This document shows, in pieces, positions 27,904 to 37,233 of a DNA stretch of 64,000 nt. Under the pieces are notes generated by a model, which searched no databases, was not told the DNA's origin, and saw nothing but the letters and a program-made list of their open reading frames with translations. The stretch is from Candidatus Zixiibacteriota bacterium (GTDB lineage Bacteria > Zixibacteria > MSB-5A5 > GN15 > FEB-12). The translations under genes were made by a program, and so were the position numbers. Each line of letters starts with the position of its first letter. Position 1 is the first letter of the stretch. Location: assembly GCA_028289585.1 (NCBI GenBank), contig JANQPI010000010.1:124001-188000 (forward strand). The letters run 5' to 3'.

Positions 27904-30810
27904 ATGATCGACTTTCGTAATGGTCGCAATGTCGTTGCATTCGGCCCATCTCGGGTTTGTAAGCTCCGCGCACTGAATTTCATCGCGGGGCTTTTTGTCT
28001 GTCTGGGGGCAATGTTGGCCGCACCGGTAGCGGCGCAGCAATCAGTAGGTCGGGTCATTGGAACGGTCGTCGAAGAGGAGAGTGGGCAGCCGCTTATCGG
28101 CGCAACCGTGATGATTGTTGGCACGCAGCTTGGAGCGCGGGCTGACCTCGATGGAAAGTTTACGATCCGCAACGTGCCGCCGGGAACGTACACGCTGCGG
28201 GTATCAGCGATCGGTTATGCGCCGGTCGAGATCACCGAGGTGATTGTTGAGGCGTCGGGCGAGAAGAAACTCGATGTCTCGATGACGATTGAGGCGGTGC
28301 AGGGCGAGACGATTACTGTCACTGCGTCGGCAATTCGCAACAGTGAGGCCGCGCAGCTCAAGGATCGTCAGGAAGCAGCCGACGTCCGCGACGCTATCTC
28401 GTCGGAAACGATGGAACGCCAAGGTGCTGGCGATGCTGCTGAGGCGGCGTCGAAAGCGGTCGGTGTATCGGTCGTTGAGGGTAAGGAAGTTGTCGTGCGT
28501 GGTCTTGGTGACCGCTATGGCAACGTCACGCTCAATAGCGCGCTCTTGCCGACCCCCGACCCGGAAAAGCAGGCGGTCCCGCTCGACCTGATCCCGGCCG
28601 GCATGCTCGATAATGTTGTTATCACAAAGACGTTTACTCCCGACAAGCCGGGCAATTTTGCCGGTGGCTCGGTCGACCTGCAGACAAAAGACTTTCCGGA
28701 CAAGCGCTCGCTTTCGGTTTCGGTAGGTAGTGGCTACAACGATCGCACGACCGGTACCGAAGGATTCTTCACGTTTGAGCGTGGTATTTCGACCTCTCCG
28801 CCGATTTGGAACGAACCATTTGCACGAGAGTTTGGGACACAAACGCCGGGGTTCACGACCGATTCAGCGGTCGCACAGCAAGTGTCGAACGTGTCGACTG
28901 CCTTTCCCGACCATTTCCGTCGGAACAGCAAGGATGGTCGCCTGCCGGGATCGTTCAGTGCCTCCTACGGCGACAATCTGTTGATTGCGGATCGCCGGTT
29001 AGGTTTCAATGTCGCCTATCGGACAAGCCGTTCGGCGTCGTTCTATGATGATGGCCAGATCAACTCATGGCTGGCCCGGTCGCAGGCCGATTCGATGGAA
29101 GCGCGGGCCCAGTACAACGATACCCGGGCGGTTGATGAGAATTTCTACAGCTTCCTCGGCAACGCCGCGGTTGAGGTGACGCCTAACAACCGCTTCACGT
29201 TCTCGTATGTCTGGAACAAATCGGAGGAGTGGGAAGGCCGACGAGTTTACGGCGTTGCCCCGGGTCCGGTCTTTGATGATCTCAGTCGCACCGACGGCTT
29301 CCTTGATAACAACGTGCTGGCCTACACCGAACGGTCACTACAGGCGATCCAGTTCGGAGGAAAGCATGTCCTGCACGAGAAGTCGCGATTCCGCGTCGAT
29401 TGGCGTTATAGTCGTTCGAAGGCGGAGCAAGACGAACCGGATCACCAGTTCTTCAGCTTCGAACAGTACTTCCCGAGTGATGAAGATCCGGAACCGACGC
29501 CGTTTGGGATCACGACCGCCAACACGGCTCCGCCGGAACGTTTCTTCCGCTTCACTGAGGAGGAAAACCGGGAGTTTGGTGCCGATGTCGCAATGAACGT
29601 CAGCCGTCGCATTCTCTTAAAGACGGGTTACCTGGAGGTGCGCAAAGACCGCGACGTTGAGCAGGATTCCTACGTCTATTCAACAAACTCGCTCGGAGCG
29701 TTCGCCCAGACTGGTCAATTCGAGGATTTCTTCGCGCCGATTGGTGCGATTACCCAAAGCGGAAACTTCCTGTTCATCAATCGCCGTCTGTCGCGCGTAA
29801 CGACACCCCGCGACGAATACACAGGCACTCAGGATGTCACCGCCGGCTACGCGATGGGTGATATTCGTGTTACCGACTGGCTTCGGTTGGTTGGTGGGGC
29901 TCGGTACGAAGAAACGGAAATGACTGCCGAGAATGGTTTCGAGCCCGACTCCAATGGGTACCTGGGTGGATCGTTCGTTTCGTACGACTGGCTGCCGGCA
30001 ATTGCGATTACTGTCTCGCCGTCGACGACGGTGAATATTCGCGCGGCGTACGCGCAGACATTGGCGCGTCCGACCATTCGTGAGTTTGCACCGTTTGGCT
30101 CGGAGGAGTTTGGCAACTCAGAACGTCTGTTCATCGGTAATCCGGATCTCAAGCGGACGCTTATTCGCAACCACGATGTTCGTCTTGAGTGGTTCCCGCG
30201 TCCCGGGGAAGTCCTCGCGGTGTCGGCCTTCCACAAGAGATTGGAAGATCCAATCGTGTTGACCATCCGCGGTGCCGCGGCCGAGCAGAGATTCCCACTT
30301 AATGTCGATGAGGGATCCGTCTTTGGTGCTGAGTTTGAGATTCGCAAACGTCTTGACCAAGTTTCGAATACGCTGCGAAACTTCGAATTCGGAGCCAACC
30401 TTACGCTGACCACGTCGGAAATTGATCTGGATCCGGGGCGAGCCACCGATCTCGGAGTCGAGAGTTCGGATCGCCCCATGTTCGGTCAGTCAGATTACAT
30501 TGTTAATGTTTCGTTAGGCTTCAATCCTCCGACGACCGGGACGTCGCTGAACCTCTCATACAATGTCTTTGGTGAACGGCTCGATGCCGTTGGTACCGGT
30601 GTTTCTCCTGACATTTATGAGCAGCCGCGTAACCTGCTGGATTTCAATGCCTCCCAGCGTCTTCCGGGTGGTCTGAAGTTTAAGTTCGCGATTTCAAATA
30701 TGCTCGATGAGCGCAACGAGTTCGCGCAGGAATGGCGTGGCGTAGATTATATCGATCGGCTCTATGGATCGGGCCGTTCGTTTAGCGTGGGACTTGGTTG
30801 GTCACTGTAA
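27904..30810 (+). CDS. TonB-dependent outer-membrane receptor with carboxypeptidase-regulatory-like domain
   Basis: 968 aa. Signal peptide within residues 1-46 (hydrophobic core FIAGLFVCLGAMLAAP, cut near VAAQ), an Ig-like carboxypeptidase-regulatory domain (about 48-135; GTVVEEESGQPLIGATV), a plug domain (about 150-275; VVVRGLGDRYGNVTLN, then PGNFAGGSVDLQT) and a beta-barrel to the C-terminus. Such receptors import scarce solutes, using TonB energy, or present large substrates with a partner surface lipoprotein. There is no SusD-like partner; the next gene instead encodes a triplicated secreted surface protein. The divergent position beside the pst/pho genes suggests phosphate or organophosphate uptake, but this is inference. 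Confidence 0.9.
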   Translation: MIDFRNGRNVVAFGPSRVCKLRALNFIAGLFVCLGAMLAAPVAAQQSVGRVIGTVVEEESGQPLIGATVMIVGTQLGARADLDGKFTIRNVPPGTYTLRVSAIGYAPVEITEVIVEASGEKKLDVSMTIEAVQGETITVTASAIRNSEAAQLKDRQEAADVRDAISSETMERQGAGDAAEAASKAVGVSVVEGKEVVVRGLGDRYGNVTLNSALLPTPDPEKQAVPLDLIPAGMLDNVVITKTFTPDKPGNFAGGSVDLQTKDFPDKRSLSVSVGSGYNDRTTGTEGFFTFERGISTSPPIWNEPFAREFGTQTPGFTTDSAVAQQVSNVSTAFPDHFRRNSKDGRLPGSFSASYGDNLLIADRRLGFNVAYRTSRSASFYDDGQINSWLARSQADSMEARAQYNDTRAVDENFYSFLGNAAVEVTPNNRFTFSYVWNKSEEWEGRRVYGVAPGPVFDDLSRTDGFLDNNVLAYTERSLQAIQFGGKHVLHEKSRFRVDWRYSRSKAEQDEPDHQFFSFEQYFPSDEDPEPTPFGITTANTAPPERFFRFTEEENREFGADVAMNVSRRILLKTGYLEVRKDRDVEQDSYVYSTNSLGAFAQTGQFEDFFAPIGAITQSGNFLFINRRLSRVTTPRDEYTGTQDVTAGYAMGDIRVTDWLRLVGGARYEETEMTAENGFEPDSNGYLGGSFVSYDWLPAIAITVSPSTTVNIRAAYAQTLARPTIREFAPFGSEEFGNSERLFIGNPDLKRTLIRNHDVRLEWFPRPGEVLAVSAFHKRLEDPIVLTIRGAAAEQRFPLNVDEGSVFGAEFEIRKRLDQVSNTLRNFEFGANLTLTTSEIDLDPGRATDLGVESSDRPMFGQSDYIVNVSLGFNPPTTGTSLNLSYNVFGERLDAVGTGVSPDIYEQPRNLLDFNASQRLPGGLKFKFAISNMLDERNEFAQEWRGVDYIDRLYGSGRSFSVGLGWSL

Positions 30811-30846
30811 TACTGGCTTAACAGTGACGGTATAGATAGAGCGCAT

Positions 30847-30881
30847 GGGCGGGGGTGGTTGACACCAAACCACTCCCGTCC
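30847..30881 (+). terminator. Stable hairpin after the TonB receptor gene
   Basis: A 14-bp stem, GGGCGGGGGTGGTT (30847-30860) with AACCACTCCCGTCC (30868-30881), allowing two G-T pairs; the loop is seven bases. No T-run follows, so it may be a weak terminator, a processing/stabilising hairpin or an attenuator between the receptor and the surface-protein gene. Confidence 0.45.
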
Positions 30882-31103
30882 GAAATGACGAGACCCCGGT
30901 CTCACCCCCGTACTTAGTGCGTGGTGGGAAATCGCGAGAGCCACACAGCGACGACCACTGCCTTAGTAATAGTTCCAATCCTTTAGAGACGACTGGACAC
31001 CTGTGCACAGAGGAGATGACGAGAGAGGTACGATCCACTGGAGTCACTACCGATCACAAACGGTAGCAACCGTATGTGTAAACAACTTGGAGGTAATCCT
31101 AGA
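30882..31103 (+). promoter_or_regulatory. Leader region of the triplicated surface-protein gene
   Basis: No gene seen. It holds the short palindrome GAGACC-CC-GGTCTC near 30889-30902 and the hairpin CTACCG (31047-31052)/CGGTAG (31061-31066). A strong ribosome site GGAGGT (31089-31094) sits nine bases before ATG 31104. No known riboswitch class was recognised. A separate promoter is likely but not identified. Confidence 0.4.
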
Positions 31104-34100
31104 ATGCTTCGCAAATTAATGGCTTTGCTGTTGGTGCTCGCGCCGGCTGCCGCTTTTGGTCAGTTGACCGAAGTGGGTAAGTCGACCGTTGTCATTACCA
31201 ATGCCGACATTAGCGGTACGACCTACTGGTCGAATGACAACATTTACGAGCTCGATGGCTTCGTGTATGTTGAGGATGGCGAAGTCCTCATCATTGAGGC
31301 CGGGACTATCGTAAAAGGTAATCCTGGTCAGGGTGCTGGCGCTACGGCGCTGATCGTTGCTCGCGGCGGAAAGATTTACGCCCAGGGCACACCCGAGCTC
31401 CCGATTATTTTCACGTCGGTGTCTGACAACCTCGACAACCCGAACGACATCCCGAACCCGCCGGCCGGCGACGGTATTGGTAAGGGTCTCTGGGGTGGCG
31501 TTATCCTGCTCGGTCGCGCGTCCATGAACGATCCGCAGGATTCGAATTTCATCGAAGGTCTTCCGGCCGGTGATGCCCGTAACGCTTACGGTGGCGGCGC
31601 CGCTGGTGATGACGATGAGGACAACTCAGGCGTTATGAAGTACGTTTCGATCCGCTATGCCGGTTCGAACATTGGTGCCAACAACGAGATCAATGGTCTT
31701 ACCATGGGTGGCGTTGGTCGCGGTACCGTCATCAGCCACATTGAAGTCTTCGCCAACTTGGACGACGGCTACGAGTGGTTTGGCGGCACGGTCCTCTGCA
31801 AGTATCTGGTCGCCGCGTACGGCGGTGATGATGGCATGGACTATGACGAAGGCTGGCGGGGTGCCGTCCAGTATGCGTTCGTCGTTGCTGACACCGGTTC
31901 CGAAGGTTCGGAGCGTGGCGGTGAGCACGATGGTGGTGGTCAGCGCTCGGGCGTCGATGACGACGTTGCTCCGTTCGCGACCCCGAACTTCGCCAACGCG
32001 ACCTACATTGGTGGTGGCGCTGACCAGGCGAAGTCGGGCCAGGCGGTTGAGCTGCGCGACAACGCTGGCGTTGCCTACTTCAACTCGCTCTTCGTGAACT
32101 GGTCCGCTCAGGGCATCCGCGTCGAAGACGTTGCGGACTCGTTGACCAGTGACTCGCGTGAGCGTCTTTCGGTTGGTGACCTCGTCGTCAGCCACAGCTC
32201 GTTCTTCGGTAATACCGGTGGTACGAACTCGCAGACCTGGGTCGCCGACTCGGTCTTCGGTATCGCCGCGCTGAACAACGATTCGACCGACCCGGGCATC
32301 ACGGGCATCGACTTTGCCCCGACCGGTGGTCTCGATCCACGTCCGACCACCGCGACCGCTTCGACCGGTGATCCGACGACGTTCGATCCGCCGGCGAACC
32401 CGGGCCTCAACGCCGTCTGGGCTGGTTTCTTTGATGCTGCCGCCTACCGCGGTGCGTTCGATCCGGCGGGCGACCTTTGGACCGATCACTGGACCAATCT
32501 GTCCTACCTCGGCTTCACTCCGACTCCGCCGGCCAAGGCCGACTGCCAGACTGCCGAAGCCGGCAAGCCGGTTGAGGTTGTCACCAATGCCGACATTACC
32601 GGCACGACCTGGTTCTCCTGCGATACCGTCTACAACCTCGATGGTTTCGTTTACGTTGAAGATGGCGAAGTCCTGATCATTGAGCCGGGTACGGTCATTA
32701 AGGGTAACCCGGGTCAGGGTGCCGGCGCCACAGCGCTGGTCGTTGCCCGCGGTGGTCAGGTTTACGCCACTGGTACCCTCGAGCGTCCGATCATCTTCAC
32801 GGCGATCACGGATAACGTCGACAATCCGGCCGACGTTCCGCTTCCGCCAGCCGGTGACGGTCTGGGTAAGGGCCTCTGGGGTGGTGTCATCCTCCTTGGT
32901 CGCGCCTCGATCAACGATCCGCAGGATTCAAACTTCATCGAAGGTCTCCCGTCTGGTGACTTCCGCAACGCCTATGGCGGCGGTAACGCTGGCAACGATG
33001 ATGACGACAACTCGGGTGTTGTGAAGAGTGTCTCGATCCGCCACGCCGGTTCGAACATTGGTGCCAACAACGAGATCAACGGTCTCACCCTCGGTGGTGT
33101 CGGCCGCGCCACGACCATCGAGTACGTCGAAGTCTTCGCCAACCTGGACGATGGCTTTGAGTGGTTTGGTGGCACCGCGTTCACCAAGTACCTGATCGCT
33201 GCCTTCGGTGGTGATGATGCATTTGACTATGACGAAGGCTGGCGTGGTGCTGGTCAGTTCTGGTTCTGCATCGTTGACACCGGCGCTGAAGGTTCTGAGC
33301 GCGGTGGTGAGCACGATGGTGGTGGTCAGCGCTCGGGCGTCGATGATGACGTTGCTCCGTTCGCGACCCCGAACATCTCGAACGCGACCTATGTTGGTGG
33401 CGGCGTTGACCAGGCGAAGTCCGGTCAGGCGATTGAGCTCCGTGACAACGCGGGTGGCCAGTACGCCAACTCGATCTTCACCAACTTCCCGGCTCAGGGT
33501 GTCCGCATTGAGGACGTCGCTGATCCGCTGACCGGCGACTCGCGTGAGCGTCTTTCGGTTGGTGATCTTTCGTTCAAGCACAACATTTTCTGGGATAACC
33601 AGAGTGGTGAATTCCGTGGCGATCAGCCGTGGGTCCGGGACTCTGTCTTTGGTATCCGCGATCACGGTAACAAGATCTGTGATCCGTTTATCGGTGGCAT
33701 CGACTTTGCCCCGAATGCTCTGCTCGATCCGCGTCCGTTCCCGGGCGGCCCGGCCGATGGTGGCTGGATCGATCCGGCGACGTACGATCCGCCGGCCAAC
33801 CCGGGTCTCCAGGCGACCTGGGCGACCTTCTTCCACACCGTCGATTACAAGGGCGCGTTCGATCCGAACACCCCGATCCTCGAGTCGTGGGCGAAGTTCT
33901 CGTTCATTTCCTGCGGCGGCTTCCTCGGTGACAACCCGCAGCCGCCGGTTGCCTGCACCGATTGTGCCCTGACGACCGACGATGGTAAGCCGGTTGAGCC
34001 GCTGACCAACGCCGACATCGGTTCCTACACCCGCCTGTCGAAAGACACTGTCTACAATCTCTCCGGCTTCGTTTATGTCGAAGACGGTGAGTACCTCGAT

Positions 34101-35582
34101 ATCGAAGAGGGAACAATCATTAAGGGTAACCCGGGCCAGGGTGCTGGCGCGACCGCTCTTATCGTTGCCCGCGGTGGTTTCATTGAAGCTGTCGGTACCG
34201 AGTGTGAGCCGATCGTCATGACGGCGATTACGGACGACGTTGACGATGCCGCCGACGTGCCGCTTCCGCCGGCCGGCGACGGTCTGGGCAAAGGTCTCTG
34301 GGGTGGATTCATCCTCCTTGGTGAGGCCGCGATCAACGATCCGCAGGACTCGAACTTCATCGAAGGTCTCCCGTCTGGTGACTTCCGCAACGCCTATGGC
34401 GGCGGTATCGCTGGTGACAACGATGACGACAATTCCGGTACCATCAAGTATGTTTCGATCCGCCACGCCGGTTCGAACATTGGTGCCAACAACGAGATCA
34501 ACGGTCTCACCATGGGTGGTGTCGGCCGTGGTACGATCATCGAGAACATCGAAGTCTTTGCCAACCTGGACGATGGCTACGAGTGGTTCGGTGGTACTGC
34601 CTTCACTAAGAATCTCGTAGCCGCCTTCGGTGGCGACGATGCCTTTGATTACGACGAAGGTTGGCGCGGTGCCGGTCAGTTCTGGTTCTGCATCGTTGAC
34701 ACCGGCGCTGAAGGTTCTGAGCGCGGTGGTGAGCACGATGGTGGTGGTCAGCGTTCCGGTGTTGACGATGACGTCGCTCCGTTTGCTACGCCGAACATCT
34801 CCAACGCCACCTACATCGGCGACAACGACCAGGCCAAGGCCGGTCAGGCGGTTGAGCTTCGCGACAACGCTGGTGGCGCCTACTGGAACTCGATCTTTGC
34901 AAACTTCCCGGCTCAGGGCCTCCGCATCGAAGATGTTGGTGATTCGCTCACCAGTGACTCGCGCGAGCGTCTTTCGGTTGGTGATCTCTACTTTGAGAAC
35001 AACTCGTTCTTCGGCAATGCCGGTGGCACGAACTCGCAGGCCTACGTCGCTGACTCGGTCTTCGCTATCGCTGCCCGTGCGAACGACTCCACCGACCAGA
35101 TGCTGGGTCTGATCTCGTTCGAGCCGGATGGTCAGAACGATCCGCGTCCGGAAATTGCTGGTCCGGCAGATGGTTCCTGGAACGATCCGTCTGGCTTCAA
35201 TCCGCCGGCCAACCCGGGCCTCCAGGCGACCTGGGCCACGTTCTTCGCGACCGTGACCTACAAGGGCGCCTTTGACCCGGCGGTTTCGATGGATGATGCC
35301 TGGACGGCCAACTGGACGTTCGTCGACTGCGGTGGTTACCTCGGTGACGCCCGCGGCACGATGGGCTGCTGTGTTGGCACGACCGGTGACGTGAACTGCG
35401 ATGGCTCGGTTGGTCTGCCTGACCTGTCGACGCTGATCGACCACCTGTTCATTACGTTCAGCCCGCTCTGCTGCGTTGGTGAAGGTGATGTCAATGCTGA
35501 TGGTTCTGTTGGTCTGCCCGATCTCTCGACGCTGATCGACAACCTCTTCATTACGTTCTCGCCGCTCCCGCCGTGTCTGTAA
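31104..35582 (+). CDS. Triplicated secreted surface protein with double dockerin-like tail
   Basis: 1,492 aa from ATG 31104, which has a perfect ribosome site and yields a clean signal peptide (MLRKLMALLLVLAPAAAFGQ); an ATG at 31074 is in frame but has no such site. Three units of 450-474 aa follow. Each opens with (T)NADI, then GFVYVEDGE, GNPGQGAGATALIVARGG, GLWGGVILLG, DPQDSNFIEGLP, AGSNIGANNEINGL, NLDDGYEWFGGT and GGEHDGGGQRSGVDDD, which together suggest a right-handed beta-helix-like, Asp-rich calcium-binding fold common in secreted FCB proteins. The last 70 residues hold two almost identical dockerin-like repeats (GDVNxDGSVGLPDLSTLID). It follows the TonB receptor and may be its surface partner. 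No catalytic motif was recognised. Confidence 0.85.
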   Translation: MLRKLMALLLVLAPAAAFGQLTEVGKSTVVITNADISGTTYWSNDNIYELDGFVYVEDGEVLIIEAGTIVKGNPGQGAGATALIVARGGKIYAQGTPELPIIFTSVSDNLDNPNDIPNPPAGDGIGKGLWGGVILLGRASMNDPQDSNFIEGLPAGDARNAYGGGAAGDDDEDNSGVMKYVSIRYAGSNIGANNEINGLTMGGVGRGTVISHIEVFANLDDGYEWFGGTVLCKYLVAAYGGDDGMDYDEGWRGAVQYAFVVADTGSEGSERGGEHDGGGQRSGVDDDVAPFATPNFANATYIGGGADQAKSGQAVELRDNAGVAYFNSLFVNWSAQGIRVEDVADSLTSDSRERLSVGDLVVSHSSFFGNTGGTNSQTWVADSVFGIAALNNDSTDPGITGIDFAPTGGLDPRPTTATASTGDPTTFDPPANPGLNAVWAGFFDAAAYRGAFDPAGDLWTDHWTNLSYLGFTPTPPAKADCQTAEAGKPVEVVTNADITGTTWFSCDTVYNLDGFVYVEDGEVLIIEPGTVIKGNPGQGAGATALVVARGGQVYATGTLERPIIFTAITDNVDNPADVPLPPAGDGLGKGLWGGVILLGRASINDPQDSNFIEGLPSGDFRNAYGGGNAGNDDDDNSGVVKSVSIRHAGSNIGANNEINGLTLGGVGRATTIEYVEVFANLDDGFEWFGGTAFTKYLIAAFGGDDAFDYDEGWRGAGQFWFCIVDTGAEGSERGGEHDGGGQRSGVDDDVAPFATPNISNATYVGGGVDQAKSGQAIELRDNAGGQYANSIFTNFPAQGVRIEDVADPLTGDSRERLSVGDLSFKHNIFWDNQSGEFRGDQPWVRDSVFGIRDHGNKICDPFIGGIDFAPNALLDPRPFPGGPADGGWIDPATYDPPANPGLQATWATFFHTVDYKGAFDPNTPILESWAKFSFISCGGFLGDNPQPPVACTDCALTTDDGKPVEPLTNADIGSYTRLSKDTVYNLSGFVYVEDGEYLDIEEGTIIKGNPGQGAGATALIVARGGFIEAVGTECEPIVMTAITDDVDDAADVPLPPAGDGLGKGLWGGFILLGEAAINDPQDSNFIEGLPSGDFRNAYGGGIAGDNDDDNSGTIKYVSIRHAGSNIGANNEINGLTMGGVGRGTIIENIEVFANLDDGYEWFGGTAFTKNLVAAFGGDDAFDYDEGWRGAGQFWFCIVDTGAEGSERGGEHDGGGQRSGVDDDVAPFATPNISNATYIGDNDQAKAGQAVELRDNAGGAYWNSIFANFPAQGLRIEDVGDSLTSDSRERLSVGDLYFENNSFFGNAGGTNSQAYVADSVFAIAARANDSTDQMLGLISFEPDGQNDPRPEIAGPADGSWNDPSGFNPPANPGLQATWATFFATVTYKGAFDPAVSMDDAWTANWTFVDCGGYLGDARGTMGCCVGTTGDVNCDGSVGLPDLSTLIDHLFITFSPLCCVGEGDVNADGSVGLPDLSTLIDNLFITFSPLPPCL
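31197..35350 (+). repeat. Three long tandem coding repeats
   Basis: Units begin at 31197, 32583 and 34005 (spacings 1,386 and 1,422 bases). Parts are nearly identical in DNA: for example the stretches around 32930-32990 and 34360-34420, and around 33240-33340 and 34660-34760. Units 2 and 3 are closest. This indicates recent duplication or continuing gene conversion. Confidence 0.9.
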
Positions 35583-35639
35583 GCCTCAAATCAGTCTTGG
35601 AGACGGGCTGGTAACAGCTCCTTCCAACCTGTTCAACGC

Positions 35640-35675
35640 GGCCGGCTACCTTCGGGTAGCCGGCCACTTTGTTGT
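35640..35675 (+). terminator. Intrinsic terminator with a TTCG tetraloop
   Basis: An 11-bp perfect stem, GGCCGGCTACC (35640-35650) with GGTAGCCGGCC (35655-35665), closed by a TTCG tetraloop and followed by ACTTTGTTGTT. It ends transcription of the surface-protein gene and separates it from the GAK operon 80 bases on. Confidence 0.85.
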
Positions 35676-35755
35676 TCGGCCGGATTGCCAAGCGAACGAT
35701 TGTGGCGTACGTTTCTGAACGAGACCCATGAGCCCGCTGTCGAAAGGACCAGCCG

Positions 35756-36922
35756 ATGACGCTGCCGTCAATTGATCAGAGTGCCGAGCGCCTTGGTAAG
35801 CAGCTTGAGGGGATGGAGCGGGAGCTAACTGATACCGATCAGGAGCGCTACCGTCGTGCGACATCCATTCGGCTAACCGACGATCAATTGGCCAAGCTGA
35901 CCGACCCCCCTCAGACTTTCCCGCAGCAGAAGGCGATTCTCGGTATTCACTGGCATCCCGAGTTTGTGCCGATCGAGACCTGTCTGGTCCGCATTGATCG
36001 CACGTTTCCGAATCATGAGCGAGCGCTGATCATCCCAACACAGCACAACGTTGTGAATGAAATCGATGGTTATGCCGGCGTGGAAATTGATTGTTATGCA
36101 CCGGAGTTTAATCGCAAGGTACAGTTCCTGGCGCACTTCCGGTCCGAGACGATTCGCAATGCCGATGTCTTTCACAAGATGCTTGAGCACACGTATCGCT
36201 ACCGCCAGAGCCAACTCTTTGAATACATCGACTCGATCCTCGATTCCCGCTTCGATGACCGAGTGGCGCTTGCTGCCCGCGAGACTGGTGTTTCACCCGA
36301 GGTTGTCACGTTCGTTCGCCATCATGTCGACAAAATCAAGCGCTTGATTGAGGCGAATCACGATGAGACGCCTCCTGAGATGCTCCGGAACAAGCTGCTT
36401 CGCAACTACTTCGACCTTTTGCGCGAAAACTACGACGACGCCTCCATCAATCTCTCGCAGTCGTTTCTGAAGGCGATGAAGGAGATCGTAAAGGCTCGTT
36501 TCGAGCTGGCCTACTTCTATACCGCTCGTGAGTTCATTGAGGAGATTCGTTCTCTCGGCGGCGGAATCATTGTGCCTCATCCCGAACAGTTCTGGCCGGT
36601 CTTGCTATGTGATTGGGATGTCGATGGCTACGAGGTCTGGAATCCCCAGTCTCAGGAGTTCACTGAATTCCTCGTCGAGGTCGTGAGTCGACAGAACAAA
36701 CAGGGACGCCCGTCCCATCGCCGTCTGTTGGTAACGATGGGCGATGACTGCCACATGGGAGAGAAGGTCAAGGAAACGCACCTTCAAGACTTTGAAAAAG
36801 CTCGGCGAGAGGTCGGTGTCCAGCCAGCCTGGGATCACCTTTCGATTCGCAAGACTCTCCTCGCCGCTAACTTTGACCGGCTCACCGTAATTGAGGAGTA
36901 TGCTGCCCGCCTTGGCGAGTAG
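35756..36922 (+). CDS. PHP-like metal-dependent hydrolase, first gene of the GAK operon
   Basis: 388 aa. Putative metal-binding motifs in PHP-domain order: His65-x-His67 (GIHWHPEF), His275 (IVPHPEQFW), Glu293 (DGYEVWNP) and Asp330-Asp331-x-His333 (TMGDDCHMG). The PHP superfamily comprises phosphoesterases and related amidohydrolase-like metal enzymes (histidinol phosphatase, polymerase proofreading domains). A mostly helical insert lies between about 110 and 260. No signal peptide, so cytoplasmic. ATG 35756 follows GAAAGGA (35742-35748). It is 13 bases upstream of the amphi-Trp gene, so it belongs to the operon. The family assignment rests on motif spacing only; substrate unknown, though a phosphoester would suit the surroundings. 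Confidence 0.65.
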   Translation: MTLPSIDQSAERLGKQLEGMERELTDTDQERYRRATSIRLTDDQLAKLTDPPQTFPQQKAILGIHWHPEFVPIETCLVRIDRTFPNHERALIIPTQHNVVNEIDGYAGVEIDCYAPEFNRKVQFLAHFRSETIRNADVFHKMLEHTYRYRQSQLFEYIDSILDSRFDDRVALAARETGVSPEVVTFVRHHVDKIKRLIEANHDETPPEMLRNKLLRNYFDLLRENYDDASINLSQSFLKAMKEIVKARFELAYFYTAREFIEEIRSLGGGIIVPHPEQFWPVLLCDWDVDGYEVWNPQSQEFTEFLVEVVSRQNKQGRPSHRRLLVTMGDDCHMGEKVKETHLQDFEKARREVGVQPAWDHLSIRKTLLAANFDRLTVIEEYAARLGE

Positions 36923-36935
36923 GAGGAGAACGACC

Positions 36936-37223
36936 ATGGCTAGTCAGAAATCCGATTTTCGCCACGAATCACTACAAGATCGACAGACGATCGTCCGCTA
37001 CCTCAACGCCCTCTCCGAGGGAATTGCCTCGGGCCGTCTGGTCTTGGGCACTCGCGAAGAGGAAATCGTTCTTGAGCCAGAAGGATTATTGAAACTCGAT
37101 GTGAAGGCTCGTCAGAAGAGCGATGAAGCGAAAGTTACCTTCAAGATCAGTTGGAAGTCCAACGGACACGGTGACAGCCCGATCAAAGGGCCGCTCTCCA
37201 TCAGCTCCGAAAAGGCGGACTAA
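36936..37223 (+). CDS. Amphi-Trp domain protein, first copy
   Basis: 95 aa. It matches the amphi-Trp pattern: an amphipathic helix (TIVRYLNALSEGIASGRL), a short beta region (EIVLEPEGLLKLDVKAR) and the conserved Trp in FKISWKSN. No catalytic residue is apparent. ATG 36936 is preceded by AGGAGGA (36921-36927). This small domain is known as a recurrent companion in GAK gene clusters; its role is unassigned to my knowledge. A second copy ends the operon (42171-42515). It could be a small binding or carrier protein (inference). Confidence 0.8.
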   Translation: MASQKSDFRHESLQDRQTIVRYLNALSEGIASGRLVLGTREEEIVLEPEGLLKLDVKARQKSDEAKVTFKISWKSNGHGDSPIKGPLSISSEKAD

Positions 37224-37233
37224 CTAACCACCT

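Noticed and set aside
32928-35444. An 838-codon open frame on the minus strand opposite the triplicated surface-protein gene
   Set aside because: It mirrors the three coding repeats, has no ribosome site or known domain, and arises from the GC-rich codon pattern of the real gene on the other strand.
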